From NCBI GenBank assembly GCA_036874045.1, contig CM072337.1, forward strand, positions 7,936,001 through 8,000,000: a stretch of DNA of 64,000 bases. Direction: 5' to 3'. This document shows positions 23,231 to 34,660 of the stretch, one piece after another (position 1 is the stretch's first letter; every line of letters begins with the position of its first letter). The position numbers were made by a program, and so were the translations under genes. Source of the stretch: Cymodocea nodosa (lineage: Eukaryota > Streptophyta > Magnoliopsida > Alismatales > Cymodoceaceae). The notes under the pieces were generated by a model. That model was not told the DNA's origin. It made no database searches and saw only the letters and a list, made by a program, of their open reading frames with translations.

Positions 23231-23590
23231 AAATCGTTTAGGCAGCATATTCGTAAATCTCTTCTCAATTTAATGAACTATTTTTCTTCAAGAGGCTTTG
23301 TGAAAATATCTGCCAACTACTCATGAGCCTTTAACAAAATCAGCTCAATGTTCTCCTTTATAACATTATCTCTCAAAAAATGGTGTTTTATTTCAATATG
23401 TTTTGCCCGAGAGTGTAGCACAGGATTTTTGGACAAATTGATTGCAATGTTACTATCACAATTAATAGGAATTTTTCCATATATAATTCCATAATCTTTC
23501 ATAGTTTGTTTCATCTAAAGAATTTGTGCACAACATAGGGCAACAACAACATATTCAGCTTCAGTAGTTGATAAGGCAACACAATTCTAC
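23231..23590 (-). pseudogene. copia D RNase H, C-terminal part
   Basis: Minus strand, continuing from RT. Recognisable segments are IAINLSKNPVLHSRAKHIE and HHFLRDNVI, then LADIFTKPL just below 23317. A TAG near 23516 stands for Trp (ILWMKQT) and another near 23319 for Gln (EQLADIF). It ends about 23260-23231. RNase H of the Ty1/copia type; decayed. Confidence 0.8.
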
Positions 23591-24720
23591 TTCTTACTGA
23601 ACCATGAAATTAATGAACTGCCAAATAGTTGGTAAGTTCCACTAGTACTCTTTCTATCATATTTGCATCCAACATAATCAGCATCATTATATCCAATTAG
23701 ATCCAAACTACTATCCTTGAAATACATTAAACCAAAATTTGAAGTTCCTTGTAAGTATTTCATTATCCTTTTAACTGTAGATAGATGAGATTCTTTTGGT
23801 TGAGCTTGAAAACAAGCACAGGCACAAACACTGAACATGATATCAAGTCTAGAAGCTGTTAAATAAAGGAAAGAACTTATCTTTCCTCTATATTTTGTAA
23901 TATCAATAGCTGGTTCAGATTCATCTTTATCCAATTTAATTGATGAACTCATAGGAGTGCTTGAGGACTTGCAGTTACACATACCAAATTTTTCTAAGAG
24001 TTGCTTTGTATATTTTTCTTGATATACAAAAATTCCTTTTTCTACTTGTTTAATTTGCAATCCTAAAATCCTAAAAAGAATGTCAACTCACCCATTAAAC
24101 TCATCTCAAACTGATTTTTCATTTGATCTACAAATTTATTGCTTAAATCCTCATTAGTTGCTCCAAAAATGATATCATCTACATAAATCTGAACAACTAA
24201 CAAACCTAGATAATTTTTCTTAAAGAATAAGGTATTATCAACTTTACCAATAGAAAAACCATTATCTAGCAGAAAAGATTTTAGCCTATCATACCAAGCT
24301 CTCGAAGCTTATTTCAACCCATACAAGGCCTTCTTCAATTTGTAAACATGCTTAGGATAATCAACATCAGCAAAACCAGGTGGTTGCCTAACATAAACTT
24401 CTTCTTTAATAAAACTATTTAAAAATGCACTTTTAACATCCATTTGATATAGTTTAAAATTTATATGAGCAGCAAAAGCTAGAAATATTCTAATTGATTC
24501 TAATCTAGCTACAAGAGCAAAGGTTTCTTCAAAATCTATTCTCTCGTGCTGGTTATACCCTTGGGCTACTAGTCTAGCCTTATTTCTAATTACATGCCCT
24601 GATTCATCAGATTTATTCTTAAATATCCATTTAGTGCCTATAATTGAATGATCTAGAGGTTTAGGAACTAAGTCCCAAACTTCATTTCTTCTAAACTGAT
24701 TGAGTTCTTCCTACATGGCA
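23591..24720 (-). pseudogene. copia D reverse transcriptase and start of RNase H
   Basis: The 157-codon frame 24060-23587 spans the RT thumb and RNase H start: GIFVYQEKYTKQLLEKFGM, TPMSSSIKLDKDE, YLTASRLDIMFSVCACA, LIGYNDADYVGCKYDRKSTS. GYNDADY keeps the catalytic Asp. Above it, YVDD is encoded at 24185-24174, with a frameshift near 24065 between the two. Further upstream are [19 protein letters not shown]-x-ASRAWY (TAA near 24308 for Gln) and [11 protein letters not shown] around 24450. The start near 24715 has TAG for Gln in AMQEEL. Confidence 0.88.
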
Positions 24721-25037
24721 CCAATCCAAAATTCATCATTTAATGCCTCATCAATGTTTTTAGGTTCTATTTTAGATAGAAATGCATTGCAGTCAGATAC
24801 ATTGATACTAGATCTTGTTTGAACACCTTTTGAAATATCACCAATAATAAACTCCTTAGGGTGTTGAGGCAAAAATTTATGAGACATAGAGTTATCAATT
24901 CTTTCTTGACCCATGGTACTAGATTCACCAATATTTACTTCAGTACATTCATCTTCAGAAGTACCAATAATTTCTCTTGAATTACTACTTGGCTCTTCAT
25001 CAATGGATATGTTCGTTTTTCTTCCAGAAATATATAG
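24721..25037 (-). pseudogene. copia D linker between integrase and RT
   Basis: An open frame encoding an acidic, Ser/Glu-rich stretch, then HPKEFIIGDISKGVQTRSS, the conserved P-x-x-x-IIG(N/D)I..GVxTR(S) box just before RT in plant copia Pol, and AFLSKIEPKNIDEAL. The sequence above about 25037 belongs to the solo LTR and then to a Ty3 element. Confidence 0.8.
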
Positions 25038-25042
25038 GTTAA
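25038..25042. repeat. Target-site duplication, left
   Basis: GTTAA, identical to 26683-26687 on the other side of the solo LTR. Confidence 0.9.
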
Positions 25043-26682
25043 TGTAGAATCGTATGGCTACACAAGAGGGGGGTGAATTGTGTTTTTCAACATTTTCGAA
25101 TATAATTGAAACTTTAAAACTCAAAAACAAGTCGAGACACTGTTTTCATAAAATCATTTTTATTTAAGGTTTCAATTACAATATATAATTCAATTCTCCT
25201 CAGAAATTGTAGATGCAATTATATATCAATACCATGTTTCATCTATATAATTTCATAATTAGAAACAGAGAAAACTAATATGTGGAATTTAAAACATTTC
25301 TCCCTGTTTGAGATCTTTCTACTTCTTCTTTTTCTTCTTCAGCAATTCTTCAGTGACGAATATTTTGTCTTTCTCTGCTTCATCGAATTTTGCTTTCTCC
25401 TGAAACTTCAAATCTTTAGTGACATAAATCTGACTTTTTCTACTCATTGAATTTTCTTCCATCTAATACTTCAAATCTTAAACAACATATATCTTACTTT
25501 TTATGTTTCACTGAATTTTCTTCCACTGAGAGCTTTTCCCCGAAGAGGTGTTTTTGGTCCCTGAAAAGATTTTTCTTTTGGTGTGCAAGGATAACTGATC
25601 AACGAGAATTCTATGCCTTTTACACTGTATCTTCATTTCATGCATATCCTCCACGTTTAATCACTACCAGTTTTCCACTTCTTCACGTCTTTTCTTTTTC
25701 CTTCATCGAAATACACACGTTCTAACCCACGTTTACATTTCAAATTTTCTTTAATCATTAATCTTGGATCTCCGAAACATTTCCTGCAAAATAAACTTTC
25801 TCTTCCAAAATTTTTCATCAAGTATAATAAGAAGTCGTTACTTTAATGTTAACTAAACGAGTAACACAAATAGATATAAAACTTAACGTTTCTAACTTAA
25901 CGAGTTCCTCATGTACCAACTCACGTGACAAGTACTGTAGTTAACTCAACGAACTATCTCAGTGGTGTTACGCTAATTTAACAAACCATCTCCGTTGTGT
26001 TACAAATAACTCAACAAACCATTTCCGTTGCGTTACAGATAACTCAATGAACCAGTAATAAACAAATGTTTTTATAATAAGAATTTTACTACGTGCAAAA
26101 ATAACAACTTAAGTTTTCTAACGCTAACCTAATGCGTTGCCTTAGTGTTCAATATAGCAACTCAACGCGTTTAGTTATGTTAACTTAACGAGTTAAACAT
26201 ATACACCTCACGTGATACAATATAACATTCGTAACTTATAAATTCACCACGTGTACAACACTAACTTAACGAGTTCTTCTCTTCTTTTACTCATTAATTT
26301 AACGAGTTCTCACGCGACCTATTTTAACCTTTAAGCTTTTAACTTAACGAGTTCTCATGTGACCTCTATATGAACAAAACTCTAACTTAACGAGTTGTCT
26401 AAACGTGCACTGTTCATGATACAGAAAATATAACTTTAAAACATATCATACTTTTCAATAAAAACATACGTTAACTTAACGTTTAGTTAAATGAGAAATT
26501 AATGCAACGAAATGACTAGTTATTGACTTAGTATAATTTCACATCCAATACAGACAAGTATTTATATCAATAAGCTTTTTCTGTATTAATTGATGATTTT
26601 AATTTCTTTTCACAACTAATAGTAATTGAGCAAATATGATTATTTTCATTCAGCACACATCATTAGAACAAAATACTCAACT
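25043..26682 (-). mobile_element. Solo copia LTR with 5-bp target duplication GTTAA
   Basis: Reverse-strand member of the TGTTGAG LTR family: its 3' end (TGTAGAATCGTATGGC read on +) is at 25043 and its 5' end (AAATACTCAAC) at 26682. GTTAA at 25038-25042 and GTTAA at 26683-26687 flank it perfectly. No internal sequence is attached, so it is a solo LTR left by LTR-LTR recombination. The TATA box is altered (TGTAAAA, 25618-25624 minus). The first base of the LTR has changed (AGTTGAG). Confidence 0.93.
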
Positions 26683-26687
26683 GTTAA
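26683..26687. repeat. Target-site duplication, right
   Basis: GTTAA, partner of 25038-25042. Confidence 0.9.
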
Positions 26688-27655
26688 TTTAGGAGGTAAA
26701 GGTTTTAAATCTAAATATTAACCATCAGAAGCTAGAGCTCCTAATTTAACATTTTCATCTTCAATATTAAACTCTTCTTGATCTCCTTTTACATCTATGC
26801 TTTCACTTACTTCTAAAGTTTCAGAATCTAGTTACTTATTTAATTCTTCTTGAATCACATCATCTAGCATATCTCCTTCATCCTCTAAAAGTCTATAGTA
26901 TGTAAGGACATTTCTAACTCCTCAAACTTTTCTAGTTCAAAAATATTTACTTGAGTATCGTCATTACCATATGCTAACTTCATCACTCCAATTTTACAAT
27001 TTATAACAACCCTTGATGTTGCCAAAAATGACCTTCCCAAAATTAAAGATGTATCATGATTCTAATGCTTAATTTGTTGGGAATCCAAAATCACAATATC
27101 AATAGGGTATATGAAGTTTTTGATTTTAATTAGGACATCTTCTATTTTTCTTCTAGGGTATCTTATACTTTTATCTGCTAATTGAATGATAGTCCTAGTA
27201 GGGATTAAGCCTTCTAATCCTAAGGATGCAAATATATCACTAGGCATGACATTTATACCTACACTTAGGTCTATTAAAGTTCTTTCTAAAATGGTATTTC
27301 CTATGGTGCATGATATAACAGGGATTCCTGGATCAAATAACTTTTCTCTAGGGTATCTTATACTTCTATATGCTAATTGAATGACAATCCTAGTAGGGAT
27401 TAAGCCTTCTAATCCTAAGGATGCAAATATATCACTAGGCATAACATTTATACCTGCACCTAGGTCTATTAAAGTTCTTTCTAGAATGGTATTTCCTATG
27501 GTGCATGATATAATAGGGATTCCTAGATAAGATAACCTTTTAGGAATTTGTGGCAAAAATAGAGAACTAGTTTGCTCAGTTAAAAAGACTTTCCTTAAAA
27601 CTTTTCGCTCTCTTTTCTTAGTACACCAATCCTTAAGAAATTTAGCATAAGGTGG
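26688..27655 (-). pseudogene. Ty3/Athila protease region with internal duplication
   Basis: Minus strand: PYAKFLKDWCTKKRERK (about 27650-27600), then the retropepsin-like domain. The 164-codon frame 27556-27062 contains the protease core twice: GIPIISCTIGNTILERTLID followed by LGAGINVMPSDIF, ending SIRYPR. The putative active site is Asp-Leu-Gly-Ala, as in Athila-type DLGASINLMP. After the second unit come EDVLIKI and VDIVILD, then ELDLKPLPPKL just before RT. The last residues sit at the solo LTR's target site. The two 65-codon units keep frame. The upstream side is cut by a Ty3 LTR at 27656. Confidence 0.85.
27143..27532 (-). repeat. Tandem duplication, 2 x 195 bp, inside Ty3 protease
   Basis: GGGATTAAGCCTTCTAATCC occurs at 27201 and again at 27396, 195 bp apart, and flanking sequence repeats with few differences over about 195 bp each (65 codons). 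One unit retains DLGAGIN, the other reads DLSVGIN. Confidence 0.85.
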
Positions 27656-29334
27656 TGTTTTAAATGAAAAAGTGCATAATATTAAGGGTTAAATGATGGT
27701 TAATTGCATAATCTTTAGCTTATCATATGAGAATTAAGCCATTATGTTATAATTGCATTGTTATATACTTTAATGAAGGAATCTGCATAATTTAAAGGAA
27801 TTAATGTTAATTAAGTATATTTCTGAACTATTAGTGAGTTATTTAGTAACTATCCGAAATGCATCCGAGCATCGAATAGTTAAGGTTTGTAAGTTTTCGA
27901 AATATTTGAACTAGTTATTTCTTTATTGCACGTGTTTTATAGTTAAATCAATGAAGTAAGTCTGTTGAGTTATCTATAACTCCACAGACCATTTATTTTC
28001 TAATATGCCACTATAGTAGTTGCAGAAATAGGACATTCGAAGGAAAACCACGATTACACATATCACGTAGGAATTCACTTGTAGAATGAAGAAGAAATCA
28101 CCATCGTTGATATGAATGAAGGAAATCCAACCGATCAATTAAGCAGAAGTAGTTACTATTGAAAGAAATATAGAAGAAGAGGAGAAAGACAAAGAAAGTG
28201 TGTGTACAGAGTGGAGAACTGCGCTAACTGCAGGAAGCATTGGAAGTTCCCTGAAGCTCCACACCACCACTAAAATCACCAACCATCAGAGGTCTGTGAG
28301 GATACTTTCTTGATGTCAGGTCGATTTCGAGCCAAACACGGTGACTGACAACCACTATGAGGAGTGATCACGTCATGGGAAAGGAAGCTATTTTCACCAA
28401 GCACCGAGTCATGTCTTAGGAGATTGTAAAGCTTCTAGCCTTGGTTTCAGGTTGATGCTAGTATGTTGAAGTGGAGATCATCTTACAATTCTTGATTCGC
28501 GATTCTATAGGGAGAGGAGGTAAGATTATAAGTGATTAAGTTTTCAATGGTATAATCGCATCGCATGTAGTGATAGAAGTTTTTACTATCGATAGAGATT
28601 TTTACATTTCACCTTTCATTCATCTTCAGGAACATATCAAAACAAAATACCAAAAACAACAAATTATCTATGTTTACATTTAGTATTAGAGTGTTGTAGT
28701 GTTTGTTTTGTATCATGATTAATGTTATCATTGTTAGTATTGTGAATGTTTTATGTTTGTTTGATTTAGAAAATAGAAAATAGTTTTATAGTTTATTGAA
28801 ATTGATTCATTCTAGATACTTAAAGATTTTAATGGTTATTGTTTGAAATATCTAAATGTTAGTGTTGCTTAATGACAAATCTAATATTAACTAACATTAA
28901 AGAGCTTAATTAATGTTATTTACATTCTATGGAACTGCCCAATGGTTGGCCAAATTCCTCTGTAAATAGCAATATATAACTAGAAAGATAGGCTCGTGGA
29001 GTTAACTTAAGTTCACGAGGTCAGTCCATTGAGTTAGCCATAACTCCATGAACTAGGTCCGTTGTGTTAACTGTAACTCAACGGAGTGCTTAACTGAACT
29101 CATAAACTCCAATATAAAAATTGAAACAGTACACAATTCTTACTCAATCTCTATAGGATCGACCTATACTTGCACATAAATACAATATACACTATGCACT
29201 TGTAGTTAAAATACAAATTGGAATTAATATCTAATTTGTGTGAAAGGTTGTTTGTTTACTTCTAAAAGTAATTATTTATATAAGTATAAAAACAAATTAA
29301 ACAAGTTTAAGAATTAACTTAACAACCCCAAACA
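27656..29334 (+). mobile_element. Ty3/Athila-like LTR G1 (+)
   Basis: Starts TGTTTTAAATGAAAAAGTGC, the family start also seen at 62514 (+) and 31549 (minus). It ends near AACA at 29334, followed 7 bp later by a primer site. It contains the U5-like GATCGACCTATACTTGC (about 29158), TCCGAAATGCATCCGA units (27850) and AACTCAACGGA units (28980-29090). It was inserted into Ty3 protease DNA. Confidence 0.85.
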
Positions 29335-29341
29335 AGTTTTT

Positions 29342-29359
29342 TAGTGTTTTTGCTAGGGA
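29342..29359 (+). other. Primer binding site, tRNA-Asp type (degenerate)
   Basis: TAGTGTTTTTGCTAGGGA matches TGGCGCCGTTGCCGGGGA, the complement of the plant tRNA-Asp 3' end used by Athila elements, with a few mismatches. It lies just after LTR G1, so G1 is a 5' LTR. Confidence 0.65.
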
Positions 29360-29516
29360 TTGAGAAGCTAAGCAACTGTGAGTGCTGTTTTGTTTTAATA
29401 GTAGAGGAGTGTTGTGTGTTTTATTCTATAATTGAGAATATGGCATATGCTTATGCTCAAAGATTTCTGAAACTTGTAGTTAGCATATGTGAATTCTACA
29501 ATTTAGAAGGTCACGT
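29360..29516. other. Unassigned remnant between two facing LTRs
   Basis: About 160 bp of leader-like sequence after G1's primer site. It resembles nothing else in the window. An ORF here is short and has no recognisable domain. Confidence 0.4.
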
Positions 29517-31549
29517 GATTGGGTTTTTAGGAGGCACTAGAGAACTTGTTTAGTTCCCCGGCAACAACGCTAGAAAACTTGGTTGATTTGTTAACTTATG
29601 TTTGTAACTTAGTTAATTTGTCTTGATACTTTTCAGTAATTCCTTTTTAGAAGTAAACAAACAATCTTTCACACAAATTAGATATTAGTTCCAATTTGTA
29701 TTTTAACTGCAAGTGCACAGTGTATATTGTATTTGTGTGCAAGTACAGGTCGATCCCACAGAGAATTGAGTAAGAATTATGTACTATTCCATTTTTAATA
29801 ATGAAATTTATATATTCAATAAGCACTCCATTGAGTTATAGCTAACTCAACGAACTAACCTCGTGGAATTGAAGTAACTCAATGAAGCTATCTATCCAGT
29901 TTAATACTACTATTTACAGAGGAATTCGACCAACCATTGGGCGATTCCATAGGTTGTAAATAACATCCATTAAGCTCTTTAATGCTAGTTAATATCAGAT
30001 TTATCATTCAGCAACACTAACATTCAGATATTTCAAATAGTAATCATTAAAATCTTTAAGTATCAGGAACGATTCAATACCAGTAAATTGTAAACTATTT
30101 TCTATTTTCTAAATCAAACAAACATGAAGCATTCACAACACTGACATTGATAACATTAATCACGATACAAAATAAACAATACAACACTCAAATACTAACT
30201 ATAAACACAGATAAGTTGTTTTTGGTATTTTTGTTTTGATATGATCATGAAAATGAGTGAAAGGTGAAATGTAAAAGTAAACTCTATTGATAGCAAAAAC
30301 ATTCGTCACTACATGCGATGCGATTACACCACTGAAAATTTAACCACTTACAATTTTGTCTCCTCTCCCTATAGAATCGCGAGTCCAGAATTGCAAGTTG
30401 ATCTCCTCTTCAGCATACTAGCATTAACCCGAAACCAAGGCTAGAAGCTTTACAATCTCCTGAGATATGAGTCGGTGCTTGGTGAAAATGGCTTCCCTTC
30501 CTGCGACGCAATCACTCCTCACAGTGGTTGTCAGGCACTGTGTTTGGCTCGGAATCGACCTGACATCAGGAAAGTATCCTCACAAACCTCTGATGGTTGG
30601 TGATTATGGTCATGGTGGTGATGGTAGTGTTGAACTTCAGGGAACTTCCATCACTGCCTATAGTTAGCGTGGTCCTCCTCCTCTACACACACACTAGCCA
30701 CACTCTTCTTCGTTTTTTCTCCTTTTCTTTTATATTTCTTAGTAGTAACTGCTTCTCCTTCGATGATCGGTTAGATTTCCTTCGTTCATATCAACGATGG
30801 AGATTTCTTCTTCCTTCCATAAGCGATTTCCTACATGATACGTGTAATCGCAGTTTTCCTTCGAATGTCATGTTTCTATAACAGCTACAGTGGCATATTA
30901 GAAAATAAATGGTCTGTGGAGTTATAGATAACTCAACGGACTTACTTTGTTGATTTAACTATAAAACACGTGCACTAAAGAAATAAGCTGCTAACCTAAC
31001 GCGTTACATTAGTGTGTATTCATGTAACTCAACGCGTACAATTATGCTAACTTAACAAGTTATACATGTGCATCTCATGTGATATACTAAAGCATTTAAA
31101 TTCAACACGTGCCTAATTCTAACTTAACAAGTTCAAATATTTCGGATACTTACGAACCTAACTATCCGATGCTTAGATGCATTTCGGATAGTTAACAAAT
31201 AACTTACCAAAAATCCACTTAAGTCATGCATTGTAGTTTCAACACGTGTAATCTAGGAAATAATAAAATATTCTTTAAGCATTTAAAATATAACTGTCTA
31301 GTACATTAAACATAACTTTCCGAAATAACAAAAAATTCAGATACTAAAGAATTTCACAGCCTGCAATTTACCAACAGTTCATAAATGTACTAAATTGATG
31401 CTAATTTCTTGGAATTATGCAGATTCTTTCATTAAAGTATATAACAGTGCAATTAGAACATAATGGCTTAATTTTCATATGATAAGCTAAAAATTATGTA
31501 ATTAACCATCATTTAATCGTTAATATTATGCACTTTTTCATTCTAAACA
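29517..31549 (-). mobile_element. Ty3/Athila-like LTR G2 (-) with primer site and 36-nt leader
   Basis: The LTR runs on the minus strand from 31549 (TGTTTAGAATGAAAAAG) to about 29580. The primer site is the complement of 29555-29572 (TCCCCGGCAACAACGCTA, near the tRNA-Asp 3' end TCCCCGGCAACGGCGCCA). A leader of about 36 nt then ends near 29517. Upstream on the minus strand is a polypurine tract (31559-31550, ATGGGGGAAG). One LTR thus has a PPT on one side and a PBS on the other. Confidence 0.85.
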
Positions 31550-31559
31550 CTTCCCCCAT
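31550..31559 (-). other. Polypurine tract of the Ty3 F-box element
   Basis: ATGGGGGAAG on the minus strand, immediately before TGTTTAG of LTR G2. It makes G2 the 3' LTR of the block carrying the F-box gene, gag and aORF. Confidence 0.75.
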
Positions 31560-33301
31560 ACTTAAATTTTGCTAGTCCCTTAGCAAATAAGATCTAACTA
31601 GTTGGTCTTTCTAAAGTGCTAGATTTAATTCTTCATTTTGTTCTTCTTCAGAATAATAAATTAGATTACTATATAGATATTCTGTATGCTTCATAATCTG
31701 TTTTAACTTTGTTTTCTTCTCTTCAACTTCATATGTTTAGAATATATGTAAATTACATACAAAATATATCAGCATCACATAGGTGTTAATTCTATTATCA
31801 TTTTATTTTTCTTTTTAGCATTTGTCATCATGAATTTTTCAATATGATTTCTAGAATAAATTTCAACTTCATATGAATCAAAACACAATCCAATTCAATA
31901 TGATTAAGACAAGTAGAATAAAGAATTGTATCTCAAATAAACAACTTCAAAAGTCTATTCTAGATTCATACTTCAGCAATTTTAGATAAGAAAACATATA
32001 CTCAATTTAGAAGATATCTGTATTTCACAAAACACTTGTATCTTTTCAGAACATTATATGCATATTTGTACTTTAAAAGTTAATTTGACAAGCTTGAATC
32101 ATACAAGAGCTTTCTAGTGTACCCATGTATCGAGCTTTTAGTTAACAATCCTAGATCTAATCAGGATCTTAGGTTGCCAAATTTAAAGAGTCCTTTTTCA
32201 GGTCAACAATCCTTACATACCTATCTGCTCAAGTACAAAAGGCTCATGATCAAACAAGTCAATAAACTTTCAAAGTTTTTTTTTTTCTTTTCAACATAGT
32301 ATATGTACATATTTCATTAATACAGATGCAGTAAAACACAAATCTTGTATAGTCCTGCTCTTATTATTTACTGAAAATATGAATCCATATCAATAAGCTC
32401 ATACTTTTTCTGTAGTTTAATAAGATCTACACATAAATCATTCTACAAGTTTAATCAATCAAATTAAATGTATCATTGATCATATGTATTTCATTTAATC
32501 CACAAATCAACATTTCAGCTCTTTCAGGATTTCAGATAATTTACTGAGTTTTAGTTAAACATTCTGATTTCTTTTTAAAATCATGAAACTATTAAACTCA
32601 TAAATTTTAGCAAAAACATAAGATACTATATCTAGATTTGTATGAGTAGTAAAATTTGTAGCAGCTTATATAAGATTATAAATATAATATTTCAGCAGTT
32701 ACAGTTCTTTAAAAATTTTGCAATTTCAATTATCAGATAGTTATAGCAACTTTATCAAAATTTTTTTTCAATTTTCATAGAACTTTTATAGTACTATTTT
32801 AATTCTTCTAATTAACAAAATTATATGGTTGTTACTTTAATTACCTCACCCCATACCTACATTTTGCATTGTCCTCAATGTAAAATTTTTTTCAATACAT
32901 ATGGTAATTGTAGTAAGCATGAATATTGTTTCATTGACTTAGCACCTAACTCAACGAACTTAATTCGTTGAGTTAATGAATAACTCCACGAACTGAGTTT
33001 AAATGTAAATTCAGGATAAGTAATTAATTATATACCTTGTTCTTTTGTCTCTCCTTCGATATCTTTCGATTTTTGAATCTGAAAAACTTTTCATTCAAAA
33101 TTAAAAGTAGAATATATAACAACAAAACATAACTTGTTAATCAGTGTCTTGTGTGGAACCCAGGCTCCTTTGCCTTTGGTGGCTCACAAGCAAGCCAGTT
33201 AGTTTCCCAAAACAGATACCAACAAACTGGATTGATATTTTCTTTTTTTCTTTACACATAAATGTAGACTACACACAACATTAAAAACACAGAATCACAC
33301 T
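31560..33301 (-). other. 3' spacer of the Ty3 F-box element (block S')
   Basis: Noncoding. About 31600-32500 matches, on the opposite strand, block S of copia elements A and B; examples are the complement of CTTGTATGATTCAAGC at about 32095 and of GAGCAGATAGGTATGTAAGG at about 32220. 32930-33000 has AACTCAACG palindromic units. 33120-33230 is a less AT-rich stretch with no assignment. Confidence 0.7.
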
Positions 33302-34438
33302 TTAAGAATATGACTAAAAAGTAGTAACAAATGGAATAAACGTGTCAGTCTAAGCAAACTTTTTTTACATAATTCTTCTTGCTATCAATTCTATTTCAAT
33401 GCAGTCCATTCTCCTTTTTAATTTGTAAACTTGCAGTATGTTATCAATACTAAATATAAGTGTATTTCCATTAATGAAATGAAATGCAGAAAGAGATCCT
33501 CTTCTGTTCCAAGATAGTGTGGTCGTTTCTATTTCTACATCTATTTCAATATATTCCTCTTCCCACTTCCATTCATTTAGGTCTTTTATAATCCATATTT
33601 GAAATTTCTTCAATTCATCCCACCATCTTATCAGACATAAAGTAGGATCATCATATTCATTATACCACATTCCTAATTGAATTTTATAATATTCTGTAGA
33701 TGGTGGTTTAGCTATATCACTTGGTATAAGTAATATTTCTATAAAATCATCATAACTGTTTATGCTTACTATGTATAAATCCGATCTAAATGCAACTGAT
33801 ATATCTGTGACTAGATATATATATCCATCAAGTATGACATGCATGTTGTTAATTAATGCTTTTTGTCCTAGATATATCATAATATTTTCAATCCAAGATC
33901 TATTTAGAAAATTATACACACTTAAGCATAAATCTTCATCTTAGTTTCCAGTTGGTCTCCAATAATATAATTTTTCAAGAATGGTTGAATTTTTTTCAGA
34001 AAAGATTAAAGCTGATCCACAATTTTCAATTAGTACTTCATATTTATTAGGTCTTCCTATATTCCATTCTTCTCTTGTAATAGGATTTCTAATCAAAATA
34101 TCAGATAACAGAATTGCATACCTTGGTTTGGTTCTGTAAATAATTAATCCTTCATCCATCCCCATAATATGATCTATTCCTTTTAATGTATTGGGTGGAA
34201 TTCCAGTAGTTTTGTCCATACTCAGATATTCATAGCTGATTGAACTACGATTAAATGACTTCCATAAACATCCATCTCTAATTTTACTCATTTTTGCAGC
34301 TTGTAGTCCATGAAAATATTTTTCTCTAACACAGTCTTTAATTTCCTTTGACACACAACACAATCTGCACAGATCTTTAGTTGACAGGTTACTCAATACT
34401 TTCCTTAGTGCATCGAGTGGTAATTTCATCAATTCCAT
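33302..34438 (-). pseudogene. F-box gene, copy 2 (full length with stops)
   Basis: ATG 34438-34436 to TAA 33304-33302, 378 codons in one frame. F-box at residues 5-45 (KLPLDALRKVLSNL, KDLCRLCCVSKEIK): the Skp1-binding module of SCF ubiquitin ligases. Then RNPITREEWNIGRP and an F-box-associated domain with LGMWYNEYDDPTLCLIRWWD, FQIWIIKDLNEWKWEEEYI and LSAFHFINGNTLIFSIDNI, typical of plant F-box/FBA proteins. In-frame stops: TAA near 33940 (Trp in copy 3), TAA near 33364, and two TAG near 33350 and 33320. There are no frameshifts. It lies 222 bp downstream of gag on the same strand; Ty3 elements normally have no such gene. Its substrate cannot be inferred. Confidence 0.85.
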
Positions 34439-34660
34439 CTGTTGTGATTCTGTTTGACATAAACAAAGATTAACAGAGACAAAATCAACATAGTTACTTC
34501 ATACCCTCGTGGAGTTAGGTCATAACTCAACGGATTAAGTTCGTTGAGTTAAGTGATAACTCTACAATACTACTAACTATAATTAAGCTTAAATTCTTTT
34601 TTTTTATATATATATTTTTCTACTCACTATATTATACATAGTTACTTCAGTTATGATGTT
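34439..34660 (-). other. Gag to F-box intergenic region, copy 2
   Basis: 222 bp, AT-rich with a poly(T)/TA run (34588-34620) and one AACTCAACGGA ... CGTTGAGTTA palindromic pair at 34525-34555. The same pair is found at 11710-11765 and 61240-61290 in the other copies, so it belongs to the element. Confidence 0.6.

Larger units (their letters stand above)
20491..25037 (-). mobile_element. Sire-lineage copia element D (partial, minus strand)
   Basis: Minus-strand order: INT-RT linker (25037), RT, RNase H (to 23231), noncoding spacer, third ORF (21691-20491). Integrase, gag, both LTRs and the PPT end are missing. The low-coordinate end is cut by copia B's LTR; at the high end the sequence joins Ty3 protease DNA, and a solo LTR (25043-26682) sits at that join. 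The third ORF differs from the aORF of A and B, so D is another Sire subfamily. Confidence 0.8.

Noticed and set aside
25447-25725. 92-codon + ORF
   Set aside because: It lies inside the solo LTR on the strand opposite to the LTR's orientation, with no domain.
29150-29215. tRNA-like segment around GATCGACCTATACTTGC
   Set aside because: It recurs as the U5 part of Ty3 LTRs and shows no cloverleaf.
29344-29553. 69-codon ORF between two facing LTRs
   Set aside because: It runs through a primer site and an LTR leader, so it is chance.
33302-34438. F-box copies as ordinary host genes
   Set aside because: All three copies have the same neighbours (gag upstream, element spacer downstream) and carry stops, so they belong to the retroelement.
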